The notes: generated from the letters alone by a model not told the origin. Positions 8,339-17,111 are shown, counted from the stretch's first letter. The stretch is DNA of 37,207 nucleotides from Melioribacter roseus (GCA_020723165.1 DYJK01000025.1:1-37207); one strand, 5' to 3'. Numbers and translations are program-made.

Positions 8339-8416
8339 TAATCCTGAGCAGTAAGAGGGATCTCAATCTTTTGGGTTTGCAGATTCTTCACAGTCCCGAT
8401 GGGACTCCTCAGAATT
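8339..8416. repeat. Dispersed palindromic repeat between nuoL and nuoM
   Basis: The 78-base block begins with AATCCTGAG-like sequence and ends with CTCAGAATT, an imperfect inverted repeat. It contains a perfect hairpin AGTCCC-GAT-GGGACT at 8392-8406. The wording (CCTGAG..., GGATCT, AGATTCTTCAC...) matches a class of non-coding repeat common between genes in this group of bacteria. It is outside any reading frame and lies inside the operon, so it would be transcribed. Confidence 0.6.
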
Positions 8417-8439
8417 AAAAAATAAACATAGGTTAGTGT

Positions 8440-10041
8440 ATGGTTGGATTTCCAATTCTTTCGTTAATAACATTTCTCCCCGTGCTTGGAATGATTGCAA
8501 TACTATTTTTTCCAAAAGAACAAGTTAAGCCGGTAAAATATTTATCGCTTGTAATTACTGCAATCCAGGTTGTTCTTGCAATCGTTCTTTTATCAAATTA
8601 TAATTACTCAGCAGCGGGCGTTTATGATGAAAAATCTTTTCAATTCATAGAAAAGTTTAGATGGATTAACATCACCGGTTTATCATGGTTGGGAAATGTT
8701 AAGATTGATTATTTCATGGGTGTTGATGGTCTAAGCACACCTATGGTTTTATTAACAGCTATTATTTCTTTCATTGCAACTTTGTCTTCATGGACAATCA
8801 ATAAATCTGTTAAAGGTTATTTCGCTTTATTCTTACTGCTTGATGCCGGTATGATGGGTGTGTTCGTTGCTCTTGATTTCTTCTTGTTCTACATCTTCTG
8901 GGAATTGATGTTATTACCTATGTATTTCTTGATCGGTATCTGGGGCGGACCACGCAAAGAATATGCAGCTATTAAGTTTTTTATTTACACTTTGTTAGGT
9001 AGTGTTTTTATTCTTCTCTCGATGATCGGTCTCTATTTCAGCACAACTGAAACTTTAGCCGATGGTTCAAAAGTTTATACATTCAATATGCTTGCAATGA
9101 TGAACCCGGCAAATTCTACACAAGATGGAATTCTTTCAATTCTTAATCCTAACAATTTAAGATTCGCAGCATACATTGCGTTGTTTGCCGGATTTGCAAT
9201 TAAAATACCGATGTTCCCCTTCCATACATGGCTTCCCGATGCACACGTTGAAGCGCCGACACCGATATCAGTTATTCTTGCCGGTGTACTTTTGAAAATG
9301 GGTACTTACGGAATTTTGAGAATCAACTATCCCATGTTCCCGGAAATTACACGACAGCTAATGTGGTGGATTGCTCTTTTCGGAATGATAAATATTATTT
9401 ACGGAGCTCTTGTTGCACTCGCACAAAAGGATTTTAAGAAGCTGATCGCTTATTCATCTGTATCACACATGGGATACGTTCTGCTAGGAATGGCATCGCT
9501 TTCCACGTCTGGTATTAATGGTGCAATCTTCCAGATGTTTAATCACGGTACAATTACTGCAATGCTCTTCTTGATTGTAGGCGTAATTTACGATCGTGCC
9601 CATACAAGAGGATTAAATGATTTTGGCGGCCTCGCTGCACAAATGCCGGTTTACACCGGGTTTGTTACAGTAGCTTTCTTTGCAGCTATCGGGCTTCCAG
9701 GAATGAGCGGATTTATTTCCGAAGCGCTGGTATTTGTAGGATCATTCGGTGTTGAACTTACAAGAATATTAGCAATGGTTTCTACTCTTGGAATTTTGCT
9801 GGGCGCTGCTTATATGTTGTGGACGTTACAAAGAATTTTCTTCGGTCCGCTGAACGAAAAATGGTCATCGCTTACTGACCTTGATAAACGCGAATACGCA
9901 ATGCTGGTACCTTTAGCCTTAATAATAATTTTTCTAGGAGTATATCCATCAGCAATGCTGGATATTATGAATACATCTGTTAATTCACTCGTAAATTTTG
10001 TATCAGGAAACATCGATTCATTAACAATAAGCGGATTATAA
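8440..10041 (+). CDS. nuoM: NADH-quinone oxidoreductase subunit M (NuoM)
   Basis: Antiporter-like proton-channel subunit of complex I, 533 residues with about 14 helices. Diagnostic blocks are FYIFWELMLLPMYFLIGIWG (with the conserved helix 5 Glu), 'KIPMFPFHTWLPDAHVEAPT' followed by PISVILAGVLLKMGTYG, and ALAQKDFKKLIAYSSVSHMG. The ATG at 8440 has only a weak AGG upstream at about 8430. It is separated from nuoL by 106 bases, mostly repeat, and ends ten bases before nuoN. Confidence 0.96.
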   Translation: MVGFPILSLITFLPVLGMIAILFFPKEQVKPVKYLSLVITAIQVVLAIVLLSNYNYSAAGVYDEKSFQFIEKFRWINITGLSWLGNVKIDYFMGVDGLSTPMVLLTAIISFIATLSSWTINKSVKGYFALFLLLDAGMMGVFVALDFFLFYIFWELMLLPMYFLIGIWGGPRKEYAAIKFFIYTLLGSVFILLSMIGLYFSTTETLADGSKVYTFNMLAMMNPANSTQDGILSILNPNNLRFAAYIALFAGFAIKIPMFPFHTWLPDAHVEAPTPISVILAGVLLKMGTYGILRINYPMFPEITRQLMWWIALFGMINIIYGALVALAQKDFKKLIAYSSVSHMGYVLLGMASLSTSGINGAIFQMFNHGTITAMLFLIVGVIYDRAHTRGLNDFGGLAAQMPVYTGFVTVAFFAAIGLPGMSGFISEALVFVGSFGVELTRILAMVSTLGILLGAAYMLWTLQRIFFGPLNEKWSSLTDLDKREYAMLVPLALIIIFLGVYPSAMLDIMNTSVNSLVNFVSGNIDSLTISGL

Positions 10042-10051
10042 GAAAATAGAA

Positions 10052-11560
10052 ATGGCAAACTTATACCAATCATTAGAATTAATACTTCCTGAAATTGTTC
10101 TATCGCTTGCACTTGTTGTTTTGGTTACATCCGATCTGATCCTTCATAAAGATAAAAGGTTGATCCCTTACATTGCCGGATTAGGAATCGCTGTAACCGG
10201 GGCATTTGTTATCAACCAATTCAACTTCAGCGGATTTGCTTTCCAAACCTCATCAAATACACTTCGTAATTATGGTATGGTTGCTGTTGATCCTTTCGGA
10301 GTATTTTTCAAATTGATTGTTATCGCTTCTTCTATTTTAATCGTATTCTTCTCTTATTCATCGGAAGAAATTAATAAAACAATAGACCGCCTCGGTGAGT
10401 ATTACGCACTGATTTTCGGTATGATGCTCGGAATGTTCTTTATGATTACTGCGACGGATTTTATTTTAATCTATCTCTCGCTTGAACTACTTTCCCTATC
10501 ATCATATGTTCTTTCAGGTTTTACTAAATTAAGAGACCGCAACAGCGAAGCGGCATTAAAATATTTATTGTACGGGGCTGTCTCGTCAGGATTAATGTTA
10601 TTTGGAATTTCACTGATATACGGTTTGACCGGTAGTACAAACCTTTACGTAATAAATTCACTGCTGCAAGTAAATAGCTTTAATGGTTTTACATTTTCAT
10701 TTGCAGTGATTTTAGTATTTGCCGGTATTGGTTACAAAATTTCTTCTGCCCCATTCCATTTTTGGACGCCCGATGTTTACGAAGGAGCGCCGATTACTAT
10801 TACAGCATTTCTATCTGTTGCAAGCAAAGCAGCCGGGTTTGCACTTCTCATCAGATTTATCAAAACTACATTTGTTTCCTTTGTAGATGTAAATGGTGCA
10901 TGGGCATTAATAGAAATATTCGATTGGAAAACAATTCTTGTTGCAATTTCAATTCTGACAATGACGTTGGGAAATTTCTCGGCACTGTGGCAAGATAACC
11001 TCAAAAGAATGCTCGCTTATTCAAGCATTGCTCATGCCGGTTATCTTTTACTTGGAATAGTAGTCTTTTCCAATCAAGGTTTGATCGCGATGCTGGTATA
11101 CTTTGTTATTTACTTATTAATGAATCTTGGCGCCTTTTTAGTTGTAATGCTTGTTGCAAACAAAATCGGCTCGGAAGAAATAGATGATTACAACGGACTT
11201 GGTTATACATCTCCACTACTGGGAATATCATTTGCGATCTTTTTAATTTCTTTAACCGGTTTACCCCCAACTGCCGGTTTTATTGGCAAACTTTATTTGT
11301 TCATTGCATTAGTCGATGCAAAAATGATTACAGTTGCTGTTATTGCCCTTCTCAATTCTGTGGTATCGCTCTACTATTATATCCGGGTATTAAAACATAT
11401 GTATCTCATCAGAGCAACAGAATCAACTCCAGCGGTAGTCTCTTCATTCGGGAATAAATTATTGGTACTTATAATTGTTATACCGGTTTTGGTATTGGGA
11501 ATTTATTTCTCGCCATTGATTGATTTTGCCAAGAGAAGTATTACAATTTTAGGGTTATAA
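10052..11560 (+). CDS. nuoN: NADH-quinone oxidoreductase subunit N (NuoN)
   Basis: Third antiporter-like membrane subunit, 502 residues with about 14 helices. Family motifs seen are IYLSLELLSLSSYVLSGFTK (helix 5 Glu), 'YKISSAPFHFWTPDVYEGAP' and ALWQDNLKRMLAYSSIAHAG, then GLPPTAGFIGKLYLF. It is the last nuo gene; after it come about 130 bases with no clear hairpin terminator, then the next plus-strand cluster. With it the cluster encodes A, B, C, D, H, I, J, K, L, M and N, but not the NADH-dehydrogenase module E, F, G. Confidence 0.96.
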   Translation: MANLYQSLELILPEIVLSLALVVLVTSDLILHKDKRLIPYIAGLGIAVTGAFVINQFNFSGFAFQTSSNTLRNYGMVAVDPFGVFFKLIVIASSILIVFFSYSSEEINKTIDRLGEYYALIFGMMLGMFFMITATDFILIYLSLELLSLSSYVLSGFTKLRDRNSEAALKYLLYGAVSSGLMLFGISLIYGLTGSTNLYVINSLLQVNSFNGFTFSFAVILVFAGIGYKISSAPFHFWTPDVYEGAPITITAFLSVASKAAGFALLIRFIKTTFVSFVDVNGAWALIEIFDWKTILVAISILTMTLGNFSALWQDNLKRMLAYSSIAHAGYLLLGIVVFSNQGLIAMLVYFVIYLLMNLGAFLVVMLVANKIGSEEIDDYNGLGYTSPLLGISFAIFLISLTGLPPTAGFIGKLYLFIALVDAKMITVAVIALLNSVVSLYYYIRVLKHMYLIRATESTPAVVSSFGNKLLVLIIVIPVLVLGIYFSPLIDFAKRSITILGL

Positions 11561-11688
11561 GAGAATTGAAAGTCCTTCTTGCGTTTATACCAAAGCTTTT
11601 ATAGTTTTTTCACACATATTATTATACTTTGCATCGTTTTGAGTTTTTCAATATCTAATTCACATAAAATAATTCCCCGGTGACAAAT

Positions 11689-11985
11689 ATGAATCATTTA
11701 CAAGACTTGATTTCCCAAAAGGAAATTTTCATTAAATTTATGAAAGAAAAATACCCGTTATTCAACAATTCCAATATCTTTTTAAGGGATATCCAGTATG
11801 CGGTCAAGAGTTTCTTTGAGAAGAAGGATCGATTTTTAACATACGCGCAAACTGATATCATCTCCCAAGGATTTATAAAAAAGCTTGAGGAAACAAAAGA
11901 ATTTATTAATGTTTCAAAAAATACGTGGAAAGTGAATTTTTCTTTCGAAAAGGTTGTTAAAGAAAATGAACAAGCTCAAAATTAA
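11689..11985 (+). CDS. Small protein of unknown function next to Fe-S carrier gene
   Basis: I do not recognise this family. The 98-residue product is soluble, helical and charged, with no signal peptide, membrane helix or Cys cluster. The start is uncertain: GTG at 11680 would add three residues, while ATG at 11689 has GGTGA at 11679-11683 as a plausible ribosome site, so ATG is preferred. It ends 20 bases before the ErpA/IscA-like gene and probably shares its transcript, so a role in Fe-S or oxidative-stress handling is possible but rests on position only. Confidence 0.7.
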   Translation: MNHLQDLISQKEIFIKFMKEKYPLFNNSNIFLRDIQYAVKSFFEKKDRFLTYAQTDIISQGFIKKLEETKEFINVSKNTWKVNFSFEKVVKENEQAQN

Positions 11986-12005
11986 TATTGAGAAAGGATT
12001 TCACA

Positions 12006-12359
12006 ATGAGTGAACAAGCAATTCTGCAAAATGAGATCGATATAACTGAAAAAGCCATAAAACAAATTAAGAGAATAAAAGAAGAGAATAACATACCGGC
12101 TGAATATGGATTAAGGATTGGTGTTAAAGGAGGAGGGTGTTCCGGTTTGACTTATCAACTCGGGTTTGACGCCGAACCAAAAGAAATGGATACCGTTATC
12201 GAAAAAGAAGGACTTAAACTTTTTGTAGATGGTAAAAGTCTTTTTTATTTGTCCGGTACCATCCTTGATTTTAGTGACGGACTTAACGGGAAAGGATTTG
12301 TTTTTAATAACCCGAATGCAACCAAGACTTGCGGATGCGGCGAATCATTTGGAGTCTAA
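12006..12359 (+). CDS. A-type Fe-S carrier (ErpA/IscA/HesB family)
   Basis: Carrier that accepts Fe-S clusters from the scaffold and passes them to apo-proteins. The three ligand cysteines are present: one in [15 protein letters not shown] and two in the C-terminal [10 protein letters not shown]. '[17 protein letters not shown]' and 'FVFNNPNA' also match the family. ATG 12006 is chosen over an in-frame TTG at 11988 because AGAAAGGA lies eight bases upstream, giving 117 residues, the usual size. ErpA, IscA and SufA cannot be told apart from sequence alone; no isc or suf genes flank it. The stop abuts the superoxide dismutase ATG. Confidence 0.92.
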   Translation: MSEQAILQNEIDITEKAIKQIKRIKEENNIPAEYGLRIGVKGGGCSGLTYQLGFDAEPKEMDTVIEKEGLKLFVDGKSLFYLSGTILDFSDGLNGKGFVFNNPNATKTCGCGESFGV

Positions 12360-13082
12360 ATGAAAAGAAGAAATTTCATATCGTCTCTCGGATTAATTTC
12401 TTTTGGAGGCAGTTTAACAAAATTTGAAGCAATGACAAACAAATTAAATAATAAATTAGATTGGAGTAATAAAATGAGTAAGTTTGAATTACCGGCATTA
12501 CCTTATTCTTTCAATGCCCTGGAACCTCACATAGATGCACGTACAATGGAAATTCATCATGGTAAACATCACGCTGCTTACGTAAATAATTTGAATAATG
12601 CAGTGAATGGAACAGAACTCGAAGGGAAATCTTTGGAAGAACTGTTTAAGAATGTTTCCAAACTACCGGCGGCTGTAAGAAACAACGGCGGCGGTCACTA
12701 TAATCATTCTTTGTTCTGGAATATAATGGGACCAGATAAAGGCGGTCAGCCAACCGGCGCTTTGTCAGATGCAATCAACAGTACTTTCGGTTCGTTTGAT
12801 AAATTTAAAGAGCAATTTAACAATGCCGCTGCTACACGTTTTGGCTCTGGTTGGGCGTGGCTTGTTATCTCTAATGGTAAGTTAACCGTCTTATCAACAC
12901 CAAATCAAGATAACCCGTTAATGGATCTGGCAGATGTAAAAGGATTCCCAGTGATGGGATTGGATGTTTGGGAACACGCTTATTATCTCAACTATCAAAA
13001 CCGCAGACCTGATTACATCGCTGCATGGTGGAACGTAGTTAATTGGGATGAAGTTGCAAAACGTTTTGCTTCTGCCAAATAA
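12360..13082 (+). CDS. sodA: Fe/Mn superoxide dismutase with possible Tat signal
   Basis: Converts superoxide to peroxide and oxygen. The four metal ligands are visible: His in [16 protein letters not shown], His in [11 protein letters not shown], and Asp/His in [20 protein letters not shown]. Gly at the GGGH position together with the Gln of [10 protein letters not shown] favours Mn or cambialistic use over strict Fe. The N-terminal 38 residues are an extension: [16 protein letters not shown] has a twin-arginine motif plus hydrophobic core, as in Tat export signals. A second start at ATG 12474 (Met39, [11 protein letters not shown]) has its own GGAG eight bases upstream and would give an ordinary cytosolic enzyme of 202 residues. 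It follows the Fe-S carrier with no gap and ends at a strong terminator. The choice of sodA over sodB is tentative. Confidence 0.94.
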   Translation: MKRRNFISSLGLISFGGSLTKFEAMTNKLNNKLDWSNKMSKFELPALPYSFNALEPHIDARTMEIHHGKHHAAYVNNLNNAVNGTELEGKSLEELFKNVSKLPAAVRNNGGGHYNHSLFWNIMGPDKGGQPTGALSDAINSTFGSFDKFKEQFNNAAATRFGSGWAWLVISNGKLTVLSTPNQDNPLMDLADVKGFPVMGLDVWEHAYYLNYQNRRPDYIAAWWNVVNWDEVAKRFASAK

Positions 13083-13124
13083 TTTTCAAAATATCATACA
13101 ATGCAAAAATTATTTTAAGCATTT

Positions 13125-13154
13125 AAAACCCCGGCGACGGGGTTTTGTTTTTTT
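13125..13154 (+). terminator. Rho-independent terminator after the sod gene
   Basis: AAAACCCCG at 13125-13133 and CGGGGTTTT at 13138-13146 form a perfect nine-pair stem with a GCGA tetraloop, followed by GTTTTTTT. It lies 43 bases after the sod stop and closes the small-gene/Fe-S carrier/sod unit. Confidence 0.9.
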
Positions 13155-13654
13155 AAAGATTCCATATCTATTGCTAAAATAATGATGTATGATAATACTT
13201 CCCGGCAGATTTACTATCCAATCGAGACAAATAAAAATGTAACTGTCCAACTTCCACAGCTCAATAACGCAATCAATTTGTACAGCTCTGCTTAATTGTA
13301 AGGTAGCTGTTCAACCAGTATTAAAATCTCAACCGTTTCGGAACCAACAGCACTAAAAAAATGTAGAAACACCGAGATACCGGCAACAATTGAAAAGTAT
13401 TATAACTTATGACTAGAGAAAGTTTACCGGCTATTTATCGTCTAACACCATTAGAAATTAAGAATAATCAATTAATATAAACGTTACTGTAATGTTTGAA
13501 TAAAATTCTTGCGGTTGTAACTCTTGAGTATGGTAGAACCTTCATCATCAAGAATATAGGTTTACTAATTAGAGACAATTGTATTCAAACAATTCCCTGA
13601 AACGATTTCATTAGATAAATTCATTGAGCGATAAATAAAAAGGTTATTCAACGA
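13155..13654. other. 500-base stretch without a convincing gene; possible decayed coding DNA
   Basis: No frame longer than about 40 codons with coding character is seen. The longest, ATG 13182 to TAA 13293-13295 (37 codons), has no ribosome site and no recognisable product. Between about 13574 and 13640, fragments in different frames read like the end of a receiver domain: 'LKRFH' (from 13597), 'DKFIER' (from 13614) and 'INK' (from 13631), each followed or split by stops. This fits decay of the N-terminal half of the LytTR gene that follows, but the match is short and may be chance. Confidence 0.4.
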
Positions 13655-14065
13655 TTGGGAAATTTTAAGGAATCTGCTGCGAAAAAACTGATATATATTA
13701 ATCCATCGGAACTGTCTAATGGAGAACCAAACAGAACAAATAAACCTGACAAATATTTATTTGTAAAAGTTGATTACAGTACTGTCAAAGTAAGTTTTGA
13801 CGAAATAAAATTTGTAGAGGGATTGAAAGACTATATAAAAATTCACATTAATGGAAAATTTGTTATAACTAAAAGCACTATTAAGAACCTGGAGAGCAAA
13901 CTACCGGCAGAACAATTTACGAGAGTGCACAAATCTTACATTATATCGATAGACAAAATTGATAAAATTGAATACAATCATATTTTCATAGGGCAAAATA
14001 AAATCCCCATCGGAATGCAATTTAAGGATTCTTTTTACGAAAGAATTAACAGTCTCAGACTGTGA
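13655..14065 (+). CDS. LytTR DNA-binding domain protein, perhaps remnant of a response regulator
   Basis: Residues 35-136 form a complete LytTR DNA-binding domain: YLFVKVDYSTVKVSFDEI, KFVEGLKDYIKIH, 'LPAEQFTRVHKSYIISIDKI' and NKIPIGMQFKDSFYERI. Residues 1-34 look like the linker that joins LytTR to a receiver domain in LytR/AlgR-type regulators, and 'YLFVKVDY' is typical of those linkers. No receiver precedes it in frame: an in-frame stop lies at 13625-13627. The only start is TTG 13655 with no good ribosome site. It may be a functional stand-alone LytTR protein or a degraded response regulator. There is no partner histidine kinase of the LytS type nearby. It is followed by hairpins that separate it from the convergent minus-strand pair. 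Confidence 0.7.
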   Translation: MGNFKESAAKKLIYINPSELSNGEPNRTNKPDKYLFVKVDYSTVKVSFDEIKFVEGLKDYIKIHINGKFVITKSTIKNLESKLPAEQFTRVHKSYIISIDKIDKIEYNHIFIGQNKIPIGMQFKDSFYERINSLRL

Positions 14066-14106
14066 GTTTAAAAATCATTTCTAACTGAAATTACTCATTT
14101 TAGTTA

Positions 14107-14231
14107 CACCCCGATTTATCGAGGTGAATTTGACAAAAAAAATAATTCTTCAACCGTTTTAACGGTTTATAAACTGTTAAAACAGTTTTAAATTTTTTCT
14201 TCTTTTTTGCTCACCGCAATGAATTGCGGTG
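14107..14231. repeat. Cluster of four hairpins between convergent genes (REP-like)
   Basis: Four palindromes follow one another: CACCCCGAT/ATCGAGGTG (14107-14126, one mismatch), AACCGTT/AACGGTT (14152-14167), AAACTGTT/AACAGTTT (14171-14188) and CACCGCAAT/ATTGCGGTG (14212-14231, perfect nine pairs). T-runs after 14188 make the second and third look terminator-like. The set separates the plus-strand LytTR gene from the minus-strand barrel gene and may terminate both. The doublet layout resembles REP elements moved by RAYT transposases, though no such gene is in the window. Confidence 0.6.
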
Positions 14232-14242
14232 TTAATACAACA

Positions 14243-14270
14243 CAAATTTGAGTTTTGAGTAACTCCAGTT
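14243..14270 (-). repeat. 28-nt dispersed repeat, copy 1 (inverted relative to copy 2)
   Basis: The reverse complement of this stretch matches 17084-17111 at 25 of 28 positions (hand alignment); both begin AACTGRAGTTACTCAAAA. A shorter third copy, 14 of 15 bases, lies at 14083-14097 on the plus strand. Copies 1 and 2 bracket the DUF4270/barrel pair. Confidence 0.65.
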
Positions 14271-14271
14271 T

Positions 14272-15546
14272 CTAATCAAATCGTGATCTGCTTGACCAAA
14301 GTTCAGGTAAAGAAAGGTTTAGGTAAAATTGCCAGTAACTATTCTTAATTAATCCTTTGCTCGTAGTTCCTTCTTCGCCATATTCAATTGAGAGATTAAT
14401 TGTACTTGTATAGTCGTACGGAATACCAACACCGAAACTTATTCCTTTAGAATTGATCGGCATGTTTTCTATTTTGAGATAAGAACTTTTGTAATTAGCA
14501 CCCAGTCTATAATATATTTCCTTAAACCATGAGTCATCCCTATCTTTACCGGGAAAATATTCTACCCCGATAGAAAACCGGTTACTGTTTTTTGTATCAA
14601 GGTTAGGATTAGAAAAATTTATGTTAGACCACTCCGACCATTCATAATCGAAACCGGCTCTAAAATTATTACCATTCTTAACAGCGATTCCAATGCCCAA
14701 CTTTTGAGGGATTTTTATGCTTGGTTGATCCTTTGCGTCCAAAGAAGTAGTTGTTCCTTCATACGTAAACTTAAGATCATCTTTTGTATTCAACTTTTTG
14801 CCCGTTCCGTAAATTAGACCAACAGTGTATTCCCAATCTTGTCCGTTTGTTGTAGGGTCGTCATCAACAATCGAATATTGTAAACCATAATCAAAATAGA
14901 GACTATATGCAGTGCGTTCATTTATGAGTTCATAACCGTTAAAACTTTCGTTACTTGCGGCAATTTCTGATTGGGTTATAGTACCAACTATGTATGAAGT
15001 GTTAAAACCAAGTGATAACCCATCAAATATTTTAAATGAGTTTCCCCAGTATAGCCGGTTAAATCCTCCGCTCCCTTTATAAGTTTTATCAAACGAGACA
15101 AGCTCGCCGCCAATTTCATCGTTTGAATTTATTTCATAATTAACTGAACTAAAAGGAACAAGACCAAAACTGCTTGTCCACCAATTTGTTAAGTAAAGAC
15201 TCGCGGAAAAATAACTTAAATTGATATCGCCGCCGGTTTGATAAGAATATTTATTCTCGGATTTGTAGTATGTACCATAAACGCCGACTTCCATAATAAA
15301 TGAACTGTTAGCTCCAAGATAAGACGCTGGATTTAAATTATTAATTGATCTCCCGGATTTGAAAGCTATCCCGGTCCCGCCCAAAGATCTATTAACGCCA
15401 TAACTATTATCATTCAACTGCCCAACACCAAACATAGAATATACTGAGTTACGAACTTGGGCATTTAATAATTGTGAAGAGCATAAGATGCAGAATGATA
15501 AAATAGAAACAATCCAAAGCCGATCTTTAGACCAACGCCTTTGCAT
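14272..15546 (-). CDS. Outer-membrane beta-barrel protein, partner of DUF4270 lipoprotein
   Basis: A 424-residue protein starting at ATG 15546 (an upstream in-frame TTG at 15576 would add ten residues but has no ribosome site). It starts with a basic stretch and hydrophobic core, then 'SSQLLNAQ', a Sec signal cleaved around Ala-Gln. The rest alternates short amphipathic beta strands rich in Tyr, Ser, Gly and Asn, e.g. YSMFGVGQLNDNSYGVNRSL and GGTGIAFKSGRSINNLNPAS near the N-terminus, a pattern seen in FadL-like/PorV-like barrels of Bacteroidota. It ends with strands closing in aromatic residues. It lies nine bases downstream of the DUF4270 gene and is surely cotranscribed. The ligand or transported substrate cannot be deduced. 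Confidence 0.8.
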   Translation of the reverse strand: MQRRWSKDRLWIVSILSFCILCSSQLLNAQVRNSVYSMFGVGQLNDNSYGVNRSLGGTGIAFKSGRSINNLNPASYLGANSSFIMEVGVYGTYYKSENKYSYQTGGDINLSYFSASLYLTNWWTSSFGLVPFSSVNYEINSNDEIGGELVSFDKTYKGSGGFNRLYWGNSFKIFDGLSLGFNTSYIVGTITQSEIAASNESFNGYELINERTAYSLYFDYGLQYSIVDDDPTTNGQDWEYTVGLIYGTGKKLNTKDDLKFTYEGTTTSLDAKDQPSIKIPQKLGIGIAVKNGNNFRAGFDYEWSEWSNINFSNPNLDTKNSNRFSIGVEYFPGKDRDDSWFKEIYYRLGANYKSSYLKIENMPINSKGISFGVGIPYDYTSTINLSIEYGEEGTTSKGLIKNSYWQFYLNLSLPELWSSRSRFD

Positions 15547-15585
15547 AAATATTATGTTATGTTTTTTGTTTGTCAAAAGATAGTC

Positions 15586-16905
15586 TCAATAAGACAAGTA
15601 ATATATTTTCAGTTTTGTATTTCGATTTTTAGCGTCAATAATTAATCGTTCAAAAGTTTCTTGCAAGCCGCTATCCTGGAGAAGTATTAGAAACCCTTTT
15701 TCGGGATCAACATAGGAATCGGATAGTTCATAACTTAGATATTCCGTGATGTCAAATAAATAGGCAGTTTGTTCATTATAAAGTTTATCAACATTCAGGG
15801 TTGAAGCAAAACTGAATTGTGATGCTGTAATTCGGTTTTGTTTATCCGTATCATAAACAACTAAATCCGATGGAAGATCGAAAACATTATAACTTCCGTT
15901 TGAAGGAGCAATTGATAACTGGGCTTTCACTATTTTCCCCCTATCGCGAAGTAATATTTCTTGGAGAGATGGAAAATCCACCCTTATCTCTAATCCTATA
16001 CCACCCTGGAGGAATGACAAACCGTCTGTTTTAGTATTTGATATTCCGCTTCGTTGTTCAGTAAGGGAATTCAACCGCGTCGATGTAAAATCATGTTTTA
16101 CATTATTGAATTGCCTGGTAGAATCTTCAAGCAGAAACTCGTAATTGAGTTCTTCATCTGACCCTCCGTTTCTACTTGTGTACAAAATTAATTTTGCGTC
16201 ATCAACACTAAAACCAATAATTGAACCCTCGTAAGAATCATCAGCCTTCAGCACCAATCCATGAAAATAGTTAATAAAACTTTCGTCGTCAGTTAGAATC
16301 TCCGATCCGTCTTTTAATTTGGTAAACAAGTCGAGACCGATTCCATCGCTGATTTTAATTGTTAAGGTATCGATTGAGTTATTTGGCCGGGGAGAGTAAA
16401 TTATTGAACCTACCAGTTCAGGATTGTAGTTAAACTCAGTATTGCTCGTAATAACATCGTTCTCATCGAGTTTGATATTCTCAGTCAATTGATGAACTAA
16501 TATTTTCTGGCTTTTAGTCGTATCACCGTAAAAATAATTATTATATCTAATAACCAATCTCAAAGAATCATACACATCATCATTATCAATTAAATCAGCA
16601 TTATCCGGCATCCCGATTTGGAAATAACTACTACTTGTTACTTTTCCGAAAATATCATCGCGATAATTACCTATCAGCAAACGTCCGGTTCCGGAGGTAA
16701 TAACAGTATCTAAAATTACAGTAGATAGACTTACCGAAAATGTATCGATTAAATTCAAATCCGTTTGGGACTCAACATATTCCTCCCCAAGCGTAAAGTC
16801 ATTCGGATTTTCTTGACAGGTATTAAAAAATAAACTAAGTAAAGAAATGATTAATACGGATAACCGAATGTTAGAATTCCAAAATAATTTGTTATCGGTA
16901 CTCAT
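15586..16905 (-). CDS. DUF4270-type exported (probable lipo-) protein
   Basis: A 439-residue protein with an N-terminal hydrophobic segment (SVLIISLLSLFFNTCQEN) ending in Cys30. The residue before Cys is Thr, not the usual Gly/Ala/Ser, so lipidation is likely but not certain. Family features of DUF4270 are visible: an Asp-rich mature N-terminus ('EENPN...GEEYVES'-like), 'SVILDTVITSGTGRLLIGNY', then 'DDIFGKVTSSSYFQIG', alternating beta strands and a final 'KGFLILLQDSG...NTKLKIYYLSY' region. These proteins are widespread in Bacteroidota with unknown function. It is the first gene of a two-gene unit with the downstream barrel, suggesting they form one cell-surface complex. Confidence 0.78.
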   Translation of the reverse strand: MSTDNKLFWNSNIRLSVLIISLLSLFFNTCQENPNDFTLGEEYVESQTDLNLIDTFSVSLSTVILDTVITSGTGRLLIGNYRDDIFGKVTSSSYFQIGMPDNADLIDNDDVYDSLRLVIRYNNYFYGDTTKSQKILVHQLTENIKLDENDVITSNTEFNYNPELVGSIIYSPRPNNSIDTLTIKISDGIGLDLFTKLKDGSEILTDDESFINYFHGLVLKADDSYEGSIIGFSVDDAKLILYTSRNGGSDEELNYEFLLEDSTRQFNNVKHDFTSTRLNSLTEQRSGISNTKTDGLSFLQGGIGLEIRVDFPSLQEILLRDRGKIVKAQLSIAPSNGSYNVFDLPSDLVVYDTDKQNRITASQFSFASTLNVDKLYNEQTAYLFDITEYLSYELSDSYVDPEKGFLILLQDSGLQETFERLIIDAKNRNTKLKIYYLSY

Positions 16906-17083
16906 AAATGTTTTATGGATTTCAGTAACCTTAATTCAAGCTTTGCAAATCAAATAGATTCTATCGACGTAAAAAAAATATTTATACCAATACAGCATAT
17001 TTGTAGACAAACAATTCTATATGATTGATAATCTTGTCACCCACTTTATTGTTTGTTGTAATGAAGAGTTGAATTGCATTAAT

Positions 17084-17111
17084 AACTGAAGTTACTCAAA
17101 ATTCATATTTG
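17084..17111 (+). repeat. 28-nt dispersed repeat, copy 2
   Basis: Matches the reverse complement of 14243-14270 at 25 of 28 positions. Within it ACTCAAA (17094-17100) and TTTGAGT (17108-17114) can pair, followed by ATTTTTT, so it also looks like a small terminator, although no plus-strand gene ends here. Confidence 0.6.

Noticed and set aside
13182-13295. 37-codon frame as a small gene
   Set aside because: No ribosome site, no recognised family, and located in apparently decayed DNA; not supported as a gene.
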